A DNA stretch of 64,000 nt from Diphasiastrum complanatum (Eukaryota; Streptophyta; Lycopodiopsida; Lycopodiales; Lycopodiaceae). Below, in pieces: positions 10,868 through 22,084 of the stretch (position 1 is the stretch's first letter; each line of letters starts with the position of its first letter). The notes below the pieces were generated by a model. That model ran no database searches. It was given only the letters and a program-made list of their open reading frames with translations, and was not told the origin of the DNA. Made by a program: the position numbers and the translations under genes. The DNA is taken from contig CM055103.1 of NCBI GenBank assembly GCA_029204225.1, positions 1,053,530-1,117,529 on the forward strand, written 5' to 3'.

Positions 10868-11140
10868 ACTTAGAATTTGTTGTGCACAGAAACACAGATC
10901 ATGCTACACAGTAACACAGACAGAAAACACTCTCCACAACAAGCTCACATAGCAACTGTATTCTCAAAACAAAATTACACTGTACATATAGTTGTTCACT
11001 CAGGCAACCCATGCATGACCCAGGTTGTCGTTGGCGGGACGCGTGTCCCATCGACTTGCCTCGTGGCGAGGCCAACTTATCCTTATCCACTGATAGGACC
11101 CACAGTACAGTAGCACAATGATTCTACTTTAATTCTAACT
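10868..11140 (-). repeat. Copia B 5' LTR
   Basis: About 273 bp, closely matching the copia E LTR at 35375-35649 (for example GGGTCCTATCA, CTGTCTGTGTTACT and TAGCATGATCTGT in the minus sense). The ends are not TG...CA but TTAGAATT...AATTCTAA-like inverted ends in both copies. No second LTR exists, because the 3' half of the element is lost. Confidence 0.85.
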
Positions 11141-11149
11141 ATTGCTACT

Positions 11150-11600
11150 CAAAAGAACTGGAGAATTTGACAGCCCGTTTTTAAATGGAGTTCTAGAAGA
11201 AACCATTTACATGATACAGTCACCTGATCTTAAAGTTGAAGGGAGCAAGTACTGCAATATGAGGAAGGCCATATATGGTCTAAAACAGGGGTGCAGGTAG
11301 TGGAATCAGAGGTTTGATAAATTTGTGAAGAAACTTGGAATGAAACTCTGCATGTCTGATGGAAGCATTTATACTCTTATAAATGGTCATTATATTGTTT
11401 TGTTAGCAGTAGATGTGGATGATATTCTGATTACAGGAAATGATGAGCACAATATCAGAGAGATCCAAAAAGCTCCAGCATTGAAATTCAAGGAAAAATA
11501 TTTGGGGGAAGTAGCCTATTGTCTGGGAATTCAGATAGAAAGAAATATCTCTGTAGGTACTACCATTATGACACAAAGTCTGATTCTTATACCACCAATT
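11150..11600 (+). pseudogene. pol: Copia RT fragment (different family)
   Basis: The plus frame reads SPFLNGVLEETIYM, KAIYGLKQG, then the polymerase box VDVDDILITGND and YLGEVAYCLGIQIE. This is a 150-codon scrap of RVT_2 with an internal stop after the GLKQG box. Copia B ends directly to its left, so it may have been the target of that insertion. No gag or LTR can be attached to it. Confidence 0.88.
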
Positions 11601-11639
11601 ACTTTTACCCAATGAGAAATTGTCTCTGTACAATTCTCA

Positions 11640-12346
11640 TCAATATGTCTATGTATTCATGACTTGTTTATGCATGCAAATAACTTAGTCCAAGGAATCC
11701 TTTTGTAGATTCACATGATATAAAAGTTTGCACAAAAGGTTTAGGATCGTACAAAGATTCACTACATAGCATATCTCTATAGATATCACCTAATTTGTAC
11801 ACAATAAATTTTTTAATCAAGAATCTTGTAACATGATTATCCTCTAAGAGAGATGATTTCTCAAAGAGTGCTATTTCACAACCAAAATCTCAACCGAAGA
11901 TAATCAAAAGAATATATTGTTAACATGAATTTCCATTCTTGCATCAACCCACGGATCTCAGTCCTCACTAAGATCAAGTTGATAACAAAAACAAGGAACA
12001 CGTTTCTACAAACCACTATCTTGTAGTAGAATTCCCAAGTTCTGACACAACTGAATCAGATGGATCAATCACAAAGAGGAATGAGGCATCACACCAATAG
12101 CATATGACTACCAGTCTCACAATCATGGATACACTAGTGAGAGTCCAATAGGTATACTTATACCCTCCAAGGCCCATGCACCACTAGCAGTGCACTATGA
12201 CACCTCACTGGACACCTCTACAGCCTATCTAGGCCACGTCATCCAATGCTCCAATGACTCACTAAAAGACCCATATAAATCCACCATCATGAGTACAGGC
12301 CTACAACCATTAATTATGACCATGTACACATAAGGGTTCATTAATC
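11640..12346. other. No identified gene
   Basis: AT-rich sequence without a long frame. It may be LTR or untranslated sequence of the neighbouring copia fragments, but no matching partner is found in the window. Confidence 0.4.
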
Positions 12347-12991
12347 TGTTAAATAGTTGTTAACGATCATGTAATTGTAAAGTTAGAATAACACAAGATC
12401 ATCCAACTGCTACATAAGTAAATGAGTGTTGTAGATGGACATGATGATGCATGATGATATTCCAATAGAGATCTTATGACCAAAATAGGTCTTCATAGTA
12501 TCTGACTCCTTAGAATCAGAGAATACAAAGAGAGAGTAAATACTCATAACTATAGCAATGTAAGTAGGATCATGTGCTTATCAACGCAATTGTATTGTGA
12601 CTTGATCGTTGTTATTACAACATTAAATATAGAGATTCACTATTGTTCTACCTCATTGCATTCTTGTTAAATGTTAATTAACTCGCACTCTTCTTTCGCA
12701 AGTATCACGGACAAAGAAATCTATGGCTATCTTTGACACCTAATTGTCTTATATTTTTTTATATCAGAATATCAGTATTAGTGAATTGCATGGCTATCAC
12801 AGATGCCTAATTGTTTTCGCAATTTTTTTGAACAACTGTCTAAGACACCTACACTGATACTCTTAATCAACACAATCAAAACAACTCTATAATCTCCATT
12901 CTTGAAGTAAATTCAAGATCCTAATAACATTATTCTTCGTTTCATCAGTTGGTGCCAGGGTTGATAAGCCACATAACCATACACCAACACA
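12347..12991 (+). repeat. Candidate 5' LTR of copia C
   Basis: The right end is well placed: it stops at CACA just before the PBS at 12993. The left end (TGTTAAATAG at 12347) is a guess from the TG rule, as no 3' LTR is available for comparison. Confidence 0.4.
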
Positions 12992-12992
12992 T

Positions 12993-15555
12993 TGGTATCA
13001 GAGCCTAGTTTTGGATTTACTAGAGTCTAGAATATAAAAGGAACCTAATATGTTCTTGTTTCTCCAGAACTAGTCTATATTTGTTTGTCTTCAATCTCTG
13101 TTCATCGATCATAATTCAACCTCAAAGATCTGCTTGATCAACAAGTTCAACGGAGATGATTTTCACATGTGGAAATTCAAGATGAGGATGATCCTAATCG
13201 AGAAAGAGTTATGGAGATATGTAAACGGTTTGATAGCTAGATCGGTGAAACCTGAAGTGCTCCCAACATAGGAAGCAAATGATGGCAAAGCTCTTGTCGT
13301 TGTATCCTTGAATTTGAAGGACACTCACATCGCTCATGTGTCAAACAATACCACCTATAAAGAAGTGTGGGTTATCCTAACAAGTAAATACAAGACTTCA
13401 GATATATCGACTTGTCTCTTCTTGAGAAAAAAGGTTCTTATATTCAAAACGAGTGAAGGCACCTCTATTAGTGATTATCTAAACTAGCTTAAACAATTGC
13501 TGAATCAGCTTGCTACAATATCTTTTTCTATTTCTAAAGAAAACTCAACGATGTATCTTCTTCTCTTCTTCCATCCTCCTATGACAACATAGTATTGCTT
13601 TTGAGTGATACTCATGTGCTATCACTCTAGAAGTTGACAGCAAGTCTACTACAGGAAGAAGTCAAGAGAAAAAGCTTATCCACAACGAGTACCAAGTCAA
13701 TGGCATTGTACTCGAATAAGCAGTAGTCCAAGAAAAAGAAGTTCAAGAAAAAGAAGATGAAGGCGGAGTAGCCAGATTCACACAACAACAATAGCACAGA
13801 CAACAACAGTCGTCCAAGACCAAACTCTTTCGCAGATATTGCAAAAGATCTAATCCCGACATCAAAGATTGTCACATCCTCAAGCAGAACGAAGCGAGGA
13901 AGAAGATGCAGCAACCAAAAGGGAGGCTTTGACTCTATCAAAAATTCCCAAGAAGATGAGAAAGCGTTGATGGTACAAGATCAACCAAGTAGAGATGCTT
14001 GTCAATGGTATTTTGATTCAGGTGCTTCATAGCACATGACACCATGTAAAAACCTATTTTCTACTCTCACAACAACGGATTTGAAGTACATCTTCTTCGT
14101 AGACTCAAGCTCACACAAGGTCGAAGGCCAAGGCTCCATTCGACTATAGTTCTCTGATAGCATCACTAGACAGTTAGATGGTGTACTTTACATACCCAAA
14201 TTAACAGAGAATTTATAGTCAATTAGCAAGATCACTGATCAAGGCTATAGAGCTTTGTTGACTGCTAGTCTATGTACTATTATTGATGGGAATTCTAATG
14301 AAATCCTCTTTGCACATATAGAACTTATATTGTGAGTCACGATTATGCACTTTCTATGAGTAATTATGATGCTCATGTTTATCATAAAAAATTAGGTCAC
14401 TTAAACATGAGGTCAATCTTGTACATGCATCATAATAGTATGGTTAATGAAAATGACTATTAATGCTATTTTCACAGCTAATTAGACTGTCTGTGAAAAA
14501 TGTTTACTAGGGAAACAATCTAGAACAAAATTTCTAAGAGGACAAGACAAAGGAGTGAAGTCCATTCTGTCGCTAATTCATAATGACTTATGTGGTCCTA
14601 TGAGTGTACCCTCTTTGGAGCAAGCTCTGTATTTCATCACATTTATTGATGACTTCTCCCAATTCACCAGATCATGTTCATTGAGATCAAGTCTGAGCTA
14701 TTAAATTTTCTCAAAGAATTCATGTAGTTTGCTAAGACCCAAACTAGTCAGACAATCAAGACCCTGTAGTCTGATTCATCATCTCTGATGAAATGGCGGA
14801 CTATTTATCATCATGCGGCATGCACCATCAGTTCACAAATAGATACACTCCACAATAGAATGGTGTAGCTAAGCGAAAGAATTGAACATTGCTGGAAGTT
14901 GTACGATCCATGATGTCCAATGCTTAGTTACCCAAGAAATTTTGGGCTTAAGCAATTTCCACTGCCTGTTATGTGCAAAACTATTCGATCATGAAGGCTG
15001 TTGACTCTAGAACACCATTTGAAGCCTACTACAGCTACAAACCAAGTCTAAAACATGTACGAGTGTTCGGATGTCTCTCCTATGCTCAAACACCATCTGA
15101 TCTGAGAAAGAAGCTAGAGCTAGTTAGTTGTAAGTATATATTCATTGGCTACTTAACATCGCATAAGGCATATCACATTTATCATGTTGAAATAGGTTAG
15201 ATCTCTATCAGCCGTGACATTGTCTTGTTTGATGTCAAGTTTCATGATTTCAAGCAAAAATTGGAAATGCAGGAGTTTGTTCCAACAACTCCATTTACCA
15301 TCGATAGGCCAAGACCTATGACTATTCAACCACAAGCTAAAGTTATCCCAATCATTCACCTAGCAGAATCAAGCTCCTACAGTTTGAAGATCTATACGAC
15401 AATGACAACCTAATCTTTCATCCCTCGGACGTTCATCAGTCATGATGAACCTGCCACTGTTGTAGAAGCACTGTCAATGCCAGATGCAGATGAATGGAAA
15501 GCTGATATGATAAAACAGGAGCAGTGCGTGGACACATTGTCATTTAATGAATGAA
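12993..15555 (+). mobile_element. Copia C: decayed Ty1/copia body
   Basis: PBS TGGTATCAGAGCC lies at 12993-13005. Gag follows from about 13128 (FNGDDFHMWKFKMRM, ILIEKELW), then the protease motif WYFDSGAS near 14015, then HKKLGHLNM and the integrase (HNDLCGPM, FITFIDDF). Next comes the integrase C-terminal frame at 14973-15200, and the RT start (VVEALSMPDADEWKADMI) near 15480. Many in-frame stops (mostly TAG or TAA from single changes) mark great age. It ends abruptly near 15555 at unrelated minus-strand copia sequence; RT proper, RNase H and the 3' LTR are missing. Confidence 0.88.
14973..15200 (+). pseudogene. pol: Copia C integrase C-terminal segment
   Basis: The frame reads RTPFEAYYSYKPSLKHVRVF, GCLSYAQTP and CKYIFIGYLTSHKAYHIYHV, the conserved post-catalytic segment of copia integrase. 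A stop replaces the residue after VEIG, and the following ISISRDIVLFD continues the motif. The open run is only 75 codons. Confidence 0.88.
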
Positions 15556-15569
15556 AAGACAATCTAGAC

Positions 15570-16330
15570 TATAGACCGTTTGAAAATGGGCTAGGCCCAA
15601 CACACGCTAGAATCAAATGCGTATAACATGTTAAGTAGAAAGCGTGCAATATGCTTACTTTTCTTGTGCTCCCCTCCATTCTTGCAAAAGAAACTATAGC
15701 TTTGATTATCATTTTTTATGACCATCTTTCTCTGCTCCCCATGCTCCATTTTGTCAGCAGGTTCTGTATCCATAGCGCTTCTCTAGTAGCATAATTGAGC
15801 GCCATATTGACTCTGTCTGCATTGTTGACAATGCAACACTTCTTTGACTTGCACAACCCCAACTTATTGTAGCATTTGAATAGCTGAAAATATACCCTAA
15901 TGTTGATCTCCTTGTGTCCTAGTCTCCTCCCCAATCTACATCAGCATAACCTATTACTTTAGTATCAAAATCAGTTGAATAGGTTAAACCCGAATTCGTT
16001 GTCCCTCTCAAATATTCAAGCATCCTTTTTGCAGCCTTCCAATGTGCTCTTCCTGGGTTGTTAGCAAACCGGCTTATTTTATTCACACTGAACGCTATGT
16101 CTGGTCTTGTGCACAAAGCCGCATACATAAGAGTGCCCACCAAATTTTGAAATGGCTTATTTTTCATCTCCTCCATTTCTTCATGATCTTTGGGTGCCAT
16201 ATTTGCACTTAATTCATGCTCCTTCTCTGCTAGAGTATTCATGACTTTTGATTCATTCATCTGGTAATGAATGAGCATTTTTTGAATGGACCTAATGTGG
16301 TGTCTTGGATCCACACCTGTACATTCAAAT
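15570..16330 (-). pseudogene. pol: Copia RT/RNase H fragment
   Basis: The minus strand from 16314 reads LVGTLMYAALCTRPDIAFSV, SRFANNPGRAHWKAAKRMLE and the RNase H start GYADVDWGGD. After a frame break (about 15925) come weaker RNase H traces, ending in NYATREALWIQNLLTKW. It is the C-terminal part of a copia polyprotein only, in opposite orientation to copia C, so two unrelated scraps abut at about 15560. Confidence 0.88.
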
Positions 16331-16757
16331 ATTTTCTAAACTGATACAGCTAACTGAGTCAGAAGTGCTACTTCTGAGTTAGTTGTTTGAATCAACAATA
16401 TAACTTCTCTTATGGATATTATTGTTGAAATGTATTGCTTATAAGTCGCAACCTTTATGGGTCAAGTTTGGATTCATTTTAAAGGTTTATGTGCATAGAA
16501 AACACAAGAACTTTTTGCCCTTATCTTTTCCCGATTGAAAAGGATAAATGCTATCTCGGAAGACTCAGGAGAGTTCAAAAGTTGTGGGTTGCTAAAAGTT
16601 AGAACTTCACGTATTGAGAATCTAGTAAATCTTAAGTTATTCTAGATTAGAACTTAAGAGTAAATTCTAGACATATTCTAGATTGGACCCTAACTTTGAA
16701 ATGACATATTGTGCCATGGTTCAAGTGTGGGTGTCTTTGGATTACAATCCTTATATA
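16331..16757. other. LTR-like flank of the TRIM insertion
   Basis: No ORF. A TATATA motif lies at 16751-16757 in CCTTATATAGG, directly before the TRIM target site. The sequence resumes at 22799 beyond the TRIM complex and soon runs into chromovirus pol remnants, so this may be part of that element's LTR or leader. Not proven. Confidence 0.35.
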
Positions 16758-16762
16758 GGCAC

Positions 16763-16906
16763 TATTGGAATATCAATCCACACTATAGAGAGAACTATCA
16801 AACAGGGCGGATAGCTCAATGGTAGAGCATCTCATCCGGTATGAGAGAAATCCTGGGTTCGAATCCTAGTCTGTCCATCCATATTATGATTTATGGATTT
16901 CTAACA
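16763..16906 (+). repeat. TRIM LTR A (144 bp, with tRNA-like module)
   Basis: It begins TATTGGAATATC (canonical TG mutated to TA) and ends TTTCTAACA; LTR B (22400-22543) has the same length and is nearly identical. It is directly followed by a PBS-like TGGTATCAGAG. The preceding GGCAC (16758-16762) pairs with GGCAT (22799-22803) after LTR C as a target-site duplication with one change. Confidence 0.85.
16805..16877 (+). tRNA. tRNA-like cloverleaf inside TRIM LTR A
   Basis: 73 nt that fold as a full cloverleaf. Acceptor GGGCGGA pairs with TCTGTCC (two G-T pairs). D stem GCTC/GAGC. Anticodon stem TCTCA/TGAGA is perfect, with the 7-nt loop TCCGGTA. T stem CTGGG/CCTAG has loop TTCGAAT. Internal pol III boxes are intact: box A region TAGCTCAATGG, box B GGTTCGAATCC. 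By strict numbering the anticodon is CGG, but base 33 is C instead of the near-universal T; shifting one base gives CCG. The variable loop is 6 nt. It is probably a tRNA-derived promoter module rather than a working tRNA gene. Confidence 0.7.
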
Positions 16907-16917
16907 TGGTATCAGAG
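16907..16917 (+). promoter_or_regulatory. TRIM PBS, left piece, cut by copia D
   Basis: TGGTATCAGAG directly follows LTR A. TATCAGAG (16910-16917) is repeated at 22286-22293, where the TRIM internal sequence resumes with CCAAGTTAG. Copia D therefore inserted inside the PBS. Confidence 0.85.
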
Positions 16918-16972
16918 TTGAGAATATAGTTTAAAACCTGAATGAATCAATCACCATAGCACAACGTCAAGT

Positions 16973-17173
16973 GGAATCAAACAAGACAACAAAATTGCTC
17001 TCTCACAAACTGTATATTCACACTAATCAGCAAGTACAAAGATAAAGTTTCTTAAGAGCACTTAAAGGGCTCGTATAAGAAAGACAGCCCGATAATTCTA
17101 GAGCTGAGCACACGTGGTACCGTCAAAAGTAGAAAGCACTATATAAGTCGATCATTGCTATTTTAACTCTCTC
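16973..17173 (-). repeat. Copia D 3' LTR (shared part)
   Basis: Matches 22085-22285 over about 200 bp (for example ATTGCTCTCTCACAAA, GAGCACACGTGGTACCGTCAA). The LTR probably extends left to 16918, but the 5' LTR lacks that end. Just upstream in the element's sense lies TTGAGGGAGAGAG, a polypurine tract. Confidence 0.8.
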
Positions 17174-17269
17174 CCTCAATGATCAATGTCTCTCTTTATT
17201 TTAAAGTTTACTCTATTCATGGAACATACATCCATGATAGTATCATAAGTGAAAAAAAAATTCTTTTTT

Positions 17270-17827
17270 TTACATAACCAAATCTAAGCCAAGTTTGGCT
17301 CTAAAAGTTTCAAACTTCTCTTTACTTAAAGCTTTCATAAATATATCAGCAACTTGCAACAACGTAGAACAGTGTACAATACTTATATCTTCAAATTGTA
17401 GCTTTTCACGCACAAAGTGATATTTAACCTCAATATGTTTTGTTCTCGCATGAAAGACAAGATTCTTAGCCAATTGTATCCCACTTTGGCTATCAAAAAA
17501 AATAATAGTAGGATGTACCTGCTTCATGCTAATCTCACGTAACAACTTATGCAACCAAATAGCTTCTTGAGTGGTAGAACTTAACGCTTTATATTCAGCT
17601 TCTGTAGAAGAAAGAGAAATGGTGTCCCGCTTCTTGCTAGACCATGAAAAACAACCGCTACCAAAATTGAAAGCATAACCTGTTGTTGACTTTCTATCAT
17701 CTACATTTCCTGCCCAATCAACATCAACATAACCTTGCAACTTAGGTAAAGTACTTTGTCTTTTGTAGACCAAGCCAAGGTTAGGTGTACCTTTCACGTA
17801 CCTCAAATCCTTCTCGCGGCTTTCCAA
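17270..17827 (-). pseudogene. pol: Copia D RNase H
   Basis: The frame contains YVDVDWAGNVDDRKSTTGY (first catalytic Asp), SLSSTEAEYKALS (Glu), FFDSQSGIQLAKN (Asp) and HARTKHIEVKYHFVREK, then VADIFMKALSKEKF and a natural stop at LGLDLVM. This is a complete copia RNase H in order and length. It overlaps a different frame (17803-18045), so a frameshift separates it from RT. Confidence 0.93.
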
Positions 17828-18576
17828 TAATCCATAGTGGGTGATGACATGAATTGACCAATCAGACTTATAGCATAGCAGATATCAGGACGTGTAAGAT
17901 AGATCAAACTCCCAACTAGTTGACGAAATAAAGTAGGATCAACCTGTGCACTATCGTCAACACGAGACAACTTCTTACCAGTTTCGCAAGAGGTGATGGA
18001 AGGTTTGCACTCTGTCATGCGAAATTTCTCTAATATCTTGAGCACGTACTTGTTTTGACATAACCTAATATCATTGCCAGTTTGCTATACTTCGACATCC
18101 AAGCAATAGTGCAAAAGATCTAAATCTATCATCTCAAATTGCTTGCACAAGTTGGCTTTGATAGAATGAATGATATATTATCATCATTGCCCGTGATAAT
18201 AATATCATCAACATAAAGTACAATCAAGGAAATGTTATTTTTGTTTATAAGAACATAAAGATTTGGATCTGAATTTGTTCTTACAAACTCATGAGAAAGA
18301 AAGTAATTGTTAATGAGTCCATACCATGCGCGTGGCGCTTGCTTAAGGCCATAAAGTGCTTTGCGTAGCTTGCACACCTTATGTTCTTGTCCTATTTGCC
18401 ATAAAGCCATGTGATTGGAGCATGTAAACTTCTTTCTCTAAGTCAACATTCAAAAATGCAGACTTCACATCCATTTGATGGATCTTCCACCCAAAATGAA
18501 ATGATAAGGTGTAGCATAGTCCACTTAGCCACTGGAGCAAATATTTCTTCGTAGTCAATTCCTTTGTTCTGCTCAT
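17803..18576 (-). pseudogene. pol: Copia D reverse transcriptase (three frames)
   Basis: From right to left: KIHQMDVKSAFLNVDLEKEV (first catalytic Asp; the usual Gly after Asn is Val), KLRKALYGLKQAPRAWY, the polymerase box LYVDDIIITGND, and finally FRMTECKPSITSCETGKKLS with GSLIYLTRPDICYA. Frames change at about 18400 and about 18090. Otherwise the domain is complete. Confidence 0.92.
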
Positions 18577-19934
18577 AGCCCTTCACTACTAGACGTGCCT
18601 TATGTTTTGCTATTGTGTCATCCGCATGAAACTTTGTCCTAAACACCCATTTGTTGTCAATGGGTTTCTTTCCCAGTGGTAGATCAACTAACTCCCACGT
18701 ACCATGTCTATGGATGGACTCCATCTCCTCTTCCATTGCCCTTTTTCATGCTTTGTGATCCTTTGCCTCATCAAAGGTTGATGGCTCTCGACACTTCAAA
18801 ATGTCACTCATTAGGGCATAGTTGACATGATAGCAATTGGGAGGCTTCCTTCCCCGCGTTGATCTTCTCACTTCTTCTTGTGTGCTAGATCTTGGTTGAT
18901 TTAGCTTTGTGTCCTTCATGATCTTTTCATTCCATTTTGGTATCTTAGACTCAGGTGATACACTTTGTGGAGAGTATGTGTCCCAAGGAGTGTCCAAGTA
19001 ATGACTCTTACATCAACCGGCTTCTCTCTCCTATCAGCAAGTACCTTCCTCTAGGCTCTTGGATAGGTGGTGTCCTCTCCTACTCACCCCCTCGACCTTT
19101 ATCTTCATGTGCATCATCCTGTGGAGCGTCTTCTTGATCTTCTTCTTCCAAGACTGTGGGAAGTCTTTTGATGCTTTCATCACCTGCATGGTCTTCATCT
19201 TCATACCTATGCGTCTCATCAAAGATTACATCTTTGCTTATGTGAATCTTTTTTCATTATAGGATCAAAACACCTGTATGCCTTCATCCTCTCATCATAA
19301 CTGACAAAGATACACTTGATTGCTTTGGCATCAAGTTTTCTTCGCTCCTCCTTTGGCACATGTACATAGGCCCTACATCTAATGACATGAATCTTGTCAG
19401 TTTTTGGCTTTATTCCTGTAAATGCTTCTTCGGGATTCATATTTGGAACCACAACTATAGGGCTCTTGTTTTGCAAGAACATTGTTGCACTGCACGCTTC
19501 CGACCAAAGTGAATCGGTTAAGCCCATTTGCTTCATCATGGAGCATGCACTCTCCATAATAGTCCTATTTCTCCTTTCAGCTACACCATTACTATGCGAC
19601 GTGTGTGATTGTGTGAATTGTATTTGATGTCGTGTTCCTTGCAAAAGTCCTCAAAATCATCAGATTTGTATTCGCCCCCTCTATTGGATCTTAACACTTT
19701 GATGCGTGCATCCAGTTGGTTCTCTACTAAAGCCTTAAACTCCTTGAAGCGAGCAAAAGCATCAGATTTCTTCTTCAAGAAATAAATCCATCTCCTCCTA
19801 GAGTAATCATCTATGAAAGTCATAAAATAATAGAGTTTTCCCTTATGGTTGTGGTTGATATCCTTCATTAGACATCCATCCTTGACAAATTCAACCTTGA
19901 GATGTTGATTTGCCATCACACCAACAGAAAGCAA
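18443..19934 (-). pseudogene. pol: Copia D integrase, linker and RT start
   Basis: From 19934 the frame reads [20 protein letters not shown] and then jumps directly to [20 protein letters not shown]. The HHCC zinc-binding segment and the first catalytic Asp region have therefore been deleted. [13 protein letters not shown] carries an Asn where the second catalytic Asp is expected. The next frame (19644-19219) gives [20 protein letters not shown] and the C-terminal motifs. A linker frame (18997-18746) and the RT fingers (18736-18443; HKARLVVKGYEQNKGIDYEE) follow. The integrase could not work. Confidence 0.92.
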
Positions 19935-20039
19935 ACTCTTCTTGAGTCCAAGAACATAAAGCTAATTAGGGATATTGTTGATTTTACCATCAGGAAACTG
20001 CACAGGTACATTGCCAACATTAGAGAAGTTTTGAGCTCC

Positions 20040-20403
20040 AAACAAACCCTTTAAGAATTCGTGCAAGATGTAGTTTATATTATTAAAATATTATAGCACT
20101 AATACTTTTGACTTGCCATAACTTTTTAATCGTAGCTCAAAAGTATGTCATGTAACAAATCATTGGAAACCCTTGTTGAGCGCTTTCCATTGCACTAAAC
20201 TCTGCTAAATTCGGACTTACCACTAAAAAGCTATGCCATTTTCAGTGTGGAATCAAAATGTGGACTCAAAAAGTTACGTTAAGTAGATTTCAAATTTGAG
20301 TGTTTTGATTGGTCCATGTGTAAGAAAAAATTGAGAAAAAATATAAAAAGAATCTTTACAAAGGGTCTTTTTTGAATTTATAACTCCTCTAATGCACCTG
20401 GTA
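20040..20403. mobile_element. Fold-back/MITE-like insertion in copia D
   Basis: About 360 bp interrupts the copia protease frame: ECQIPG is on one side and VGNVPVQFPDG on the other. The inserted DNA matches the left arm of the fold-back element at 55985-56470 (AAAAAGTTACGT, TTTGATTGGTCCATGTGTAA). It also matches that element's right arm in inverted form (GTATGTCATGTAACA). It has no ORF. Exact ends and target duplication could not be fixed by eye. Confidence 0.7.
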
Positions 20404-20700
20404 TTTGGCATTCCTCCCCATTGGCTTGTGTGTCCTTGTCCCCATCATGAATTGGTGAGAATTTCTCAAACCAATCGCCTTTCCCGGACATATGCCTTGT
20501 GGCGCCTGAATCTATGAACCATCTGGCACCATCATCAACCTGAGATGCCAATGCCGATGAGAAGACACTTGTCTCGTCATCTTCCCCATCATTTTTGGCA
20601 ATGTTGCCTTGTTGCTTCACTTTTCCCGCCTTTATGTCCGCTTTCTTCTTGTAACACTCACGTGCCCAATGACCCAGTTTCTAACAATAGTAACATTTAC
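20378..20700 (-). pseudogene. gag-pol: Copia D zinc knuckle and protease
   Basis: The minus strand shows a zinc-knuckle remnant (CYYC, stop, LGHWARECYKKK) near 20690-20650. The protease site RWFIDSGATRHMSGKGDWFE follows near 20520. The frame ends in the fold-back insertion at about 20400. Confidence 0.9.
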
Positions 20701-20837
20701 CTTCTTTTTCATTTTCACCTTTTATGACGACTCTCTCTCGTCATCATCATCCTTGGATTTCTTAGGAATCCTCTTCCACCCTTTCTGCTTGCCTTTAGCA
20801 AGCAATGCTTGATCATCCTGTGGGGTTTGCCTTGACT

Positions 20838-21370
20838 TCACCACCTCACGGTGCTGCTCTTCCTGCAACATGATCTATGAAAGTCTTCAAAAGTAGGCAA
20901 TCTCTCCCTCGAAGCAATGTCGCTCACGAACATTTGTAGACCTTCCGTAACACCTCTCATAATGGTATGTACCAATTCAACGTCCCTAATTGGTTCTCCA
21001 ATTGCCACAAGTTGATCTCTCAGCTCCTTTATCCTAGTGAAGAAAGATCCCACTGATTCGTCTTCTTCCATCCTGATTGTGTTTAATCTTGACTTCAAGA
21101 ACATGGCTCGATCTGGATTGAAAGTTGAAATTGCATTCTAAAGCTTCCCAGGCTCCCCTAGCTATCGTGGCATCACTTATATGTGTGATCACATGGTCTT
21201 TCATTGAAAGGTTGATCAAGGACAATGCTCTATGCGTCTTTTTAACAAAGACCCTCATGTCACCTAGAGTGATATTAGGCCGGACTTCAATACCTGCAAC
21301 AATGTCCCATAACTCCTTCTCCATCAAAATGCTATTCATTTTGAATTTTCAGATGTTGTATTTAGAAGCC
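20838..21370 (-). pseudogene. gag: Copia D Gag
   Basis: From 21339 the frame gives MNSILMEKELWDIVAGIEVR and then LSLINLSMKDHVITHISDAT. The second frame (21104-20838) gives MFLKSRLNTIRMEEDESVGS and IRDVELVHTIMRGV with ASRERLPTFEDFHRS. This is the copia Gag core, split by a frameshift at about 21100. The true start is upstream near 21425 and is damaged. Confidence 0.9.
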
Positions 21371-21439
21371 CCATCAAGTTTGCTTGCATCGATCAAAATC
21401 ACCTCATTGATGTTTGTCATTTCCAAACTGCTAGAAACT

Positions 21440-22084
21440 CCACCTGTTGGCTAAAAAGTGTATGCCAAAGCCAATTGTGATGTCAAAAATAAAAAATAAT
21501 GCTCAAGCCACCCACTGCTTTTCTGCCAAATTGAAAGCCAAATTGGCGTCACCTTTCAAAATGCTTCTTGTTAACAACTCCCAAGTACGTGCACTCTGAA
21601 TCACTTTCTTTGCAGCAATCACTCTGTTTTGACGTACCATACTTGCAGGTACAGTTAGGGTGCCCTTCGTTTGGAGGCTATAGCCTTTCGTTTGGCCAAA
21701 ATAGGCTAAAAGAAGTGAAAATAAAGGCAATTTAAGTTTTTGAACTATCTTTTTACCTTGAGAAGACTTCACTCTTCACCAACTTCAGGACCCAACTCAA
21801 GTTTCAAGTTGAAAATTTGTAAAGAAGTTGAAGTGTGATTTACACTTCAAACCCCTTTCACTCTTTCATGGGTTCCTTTATTTGCCATCCAATGGTAACC
21901 TGCGATCCGACGGCCTTAGCTCGTCCTTTAGAATTTGATCTCCACCATGTATCTTTCATAGCCTCAATCCAATGATCATAGGCTTCTAGGTGCACCCTAC
22001 ATGCTTCTTGGGATCGCTACACTCCTCCATGCACTACGGGACTAACGCGACTGGCTGCGCACATTGGCCCGCGACCTCCCACCA
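21440..22084 (-). other. Copia D leader remnant
   Basis: Alignable with the leaders of copia B and copia E, including the conserved block (21615-21674) with GTACC/GGTAC. The part nearest the PBS is deleted: the leader joins the LTR at CACCAT-GTCAAGTG, where the 3' LTR has eight extra bases, suggesting a small-homology deletion. Confidence 0.7.

Larger units (their letters stand above)
5950..11140 (-). mobile_element. Copia B: Ty1/copia retrotransposon, 3'-truncated
   Basis: Read right to left: LTR (11140-10868), PBS (10867-10851), a leader of about 1.27 kb, gag, zinc knuckle, protease, integrase and RT. The element stops near 5950, inside the RT/RNase H junction (YGLIYRKHV), so RNase H, the polypurine tract and the 3' LTR are missing. 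Stops and frameshifts interrupt gag-pol. LTR, leader and protein place it in the same family as copia E (35375-39103); copia D shares the leader and coding style but has a different LTR. Confidence 0.92.
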
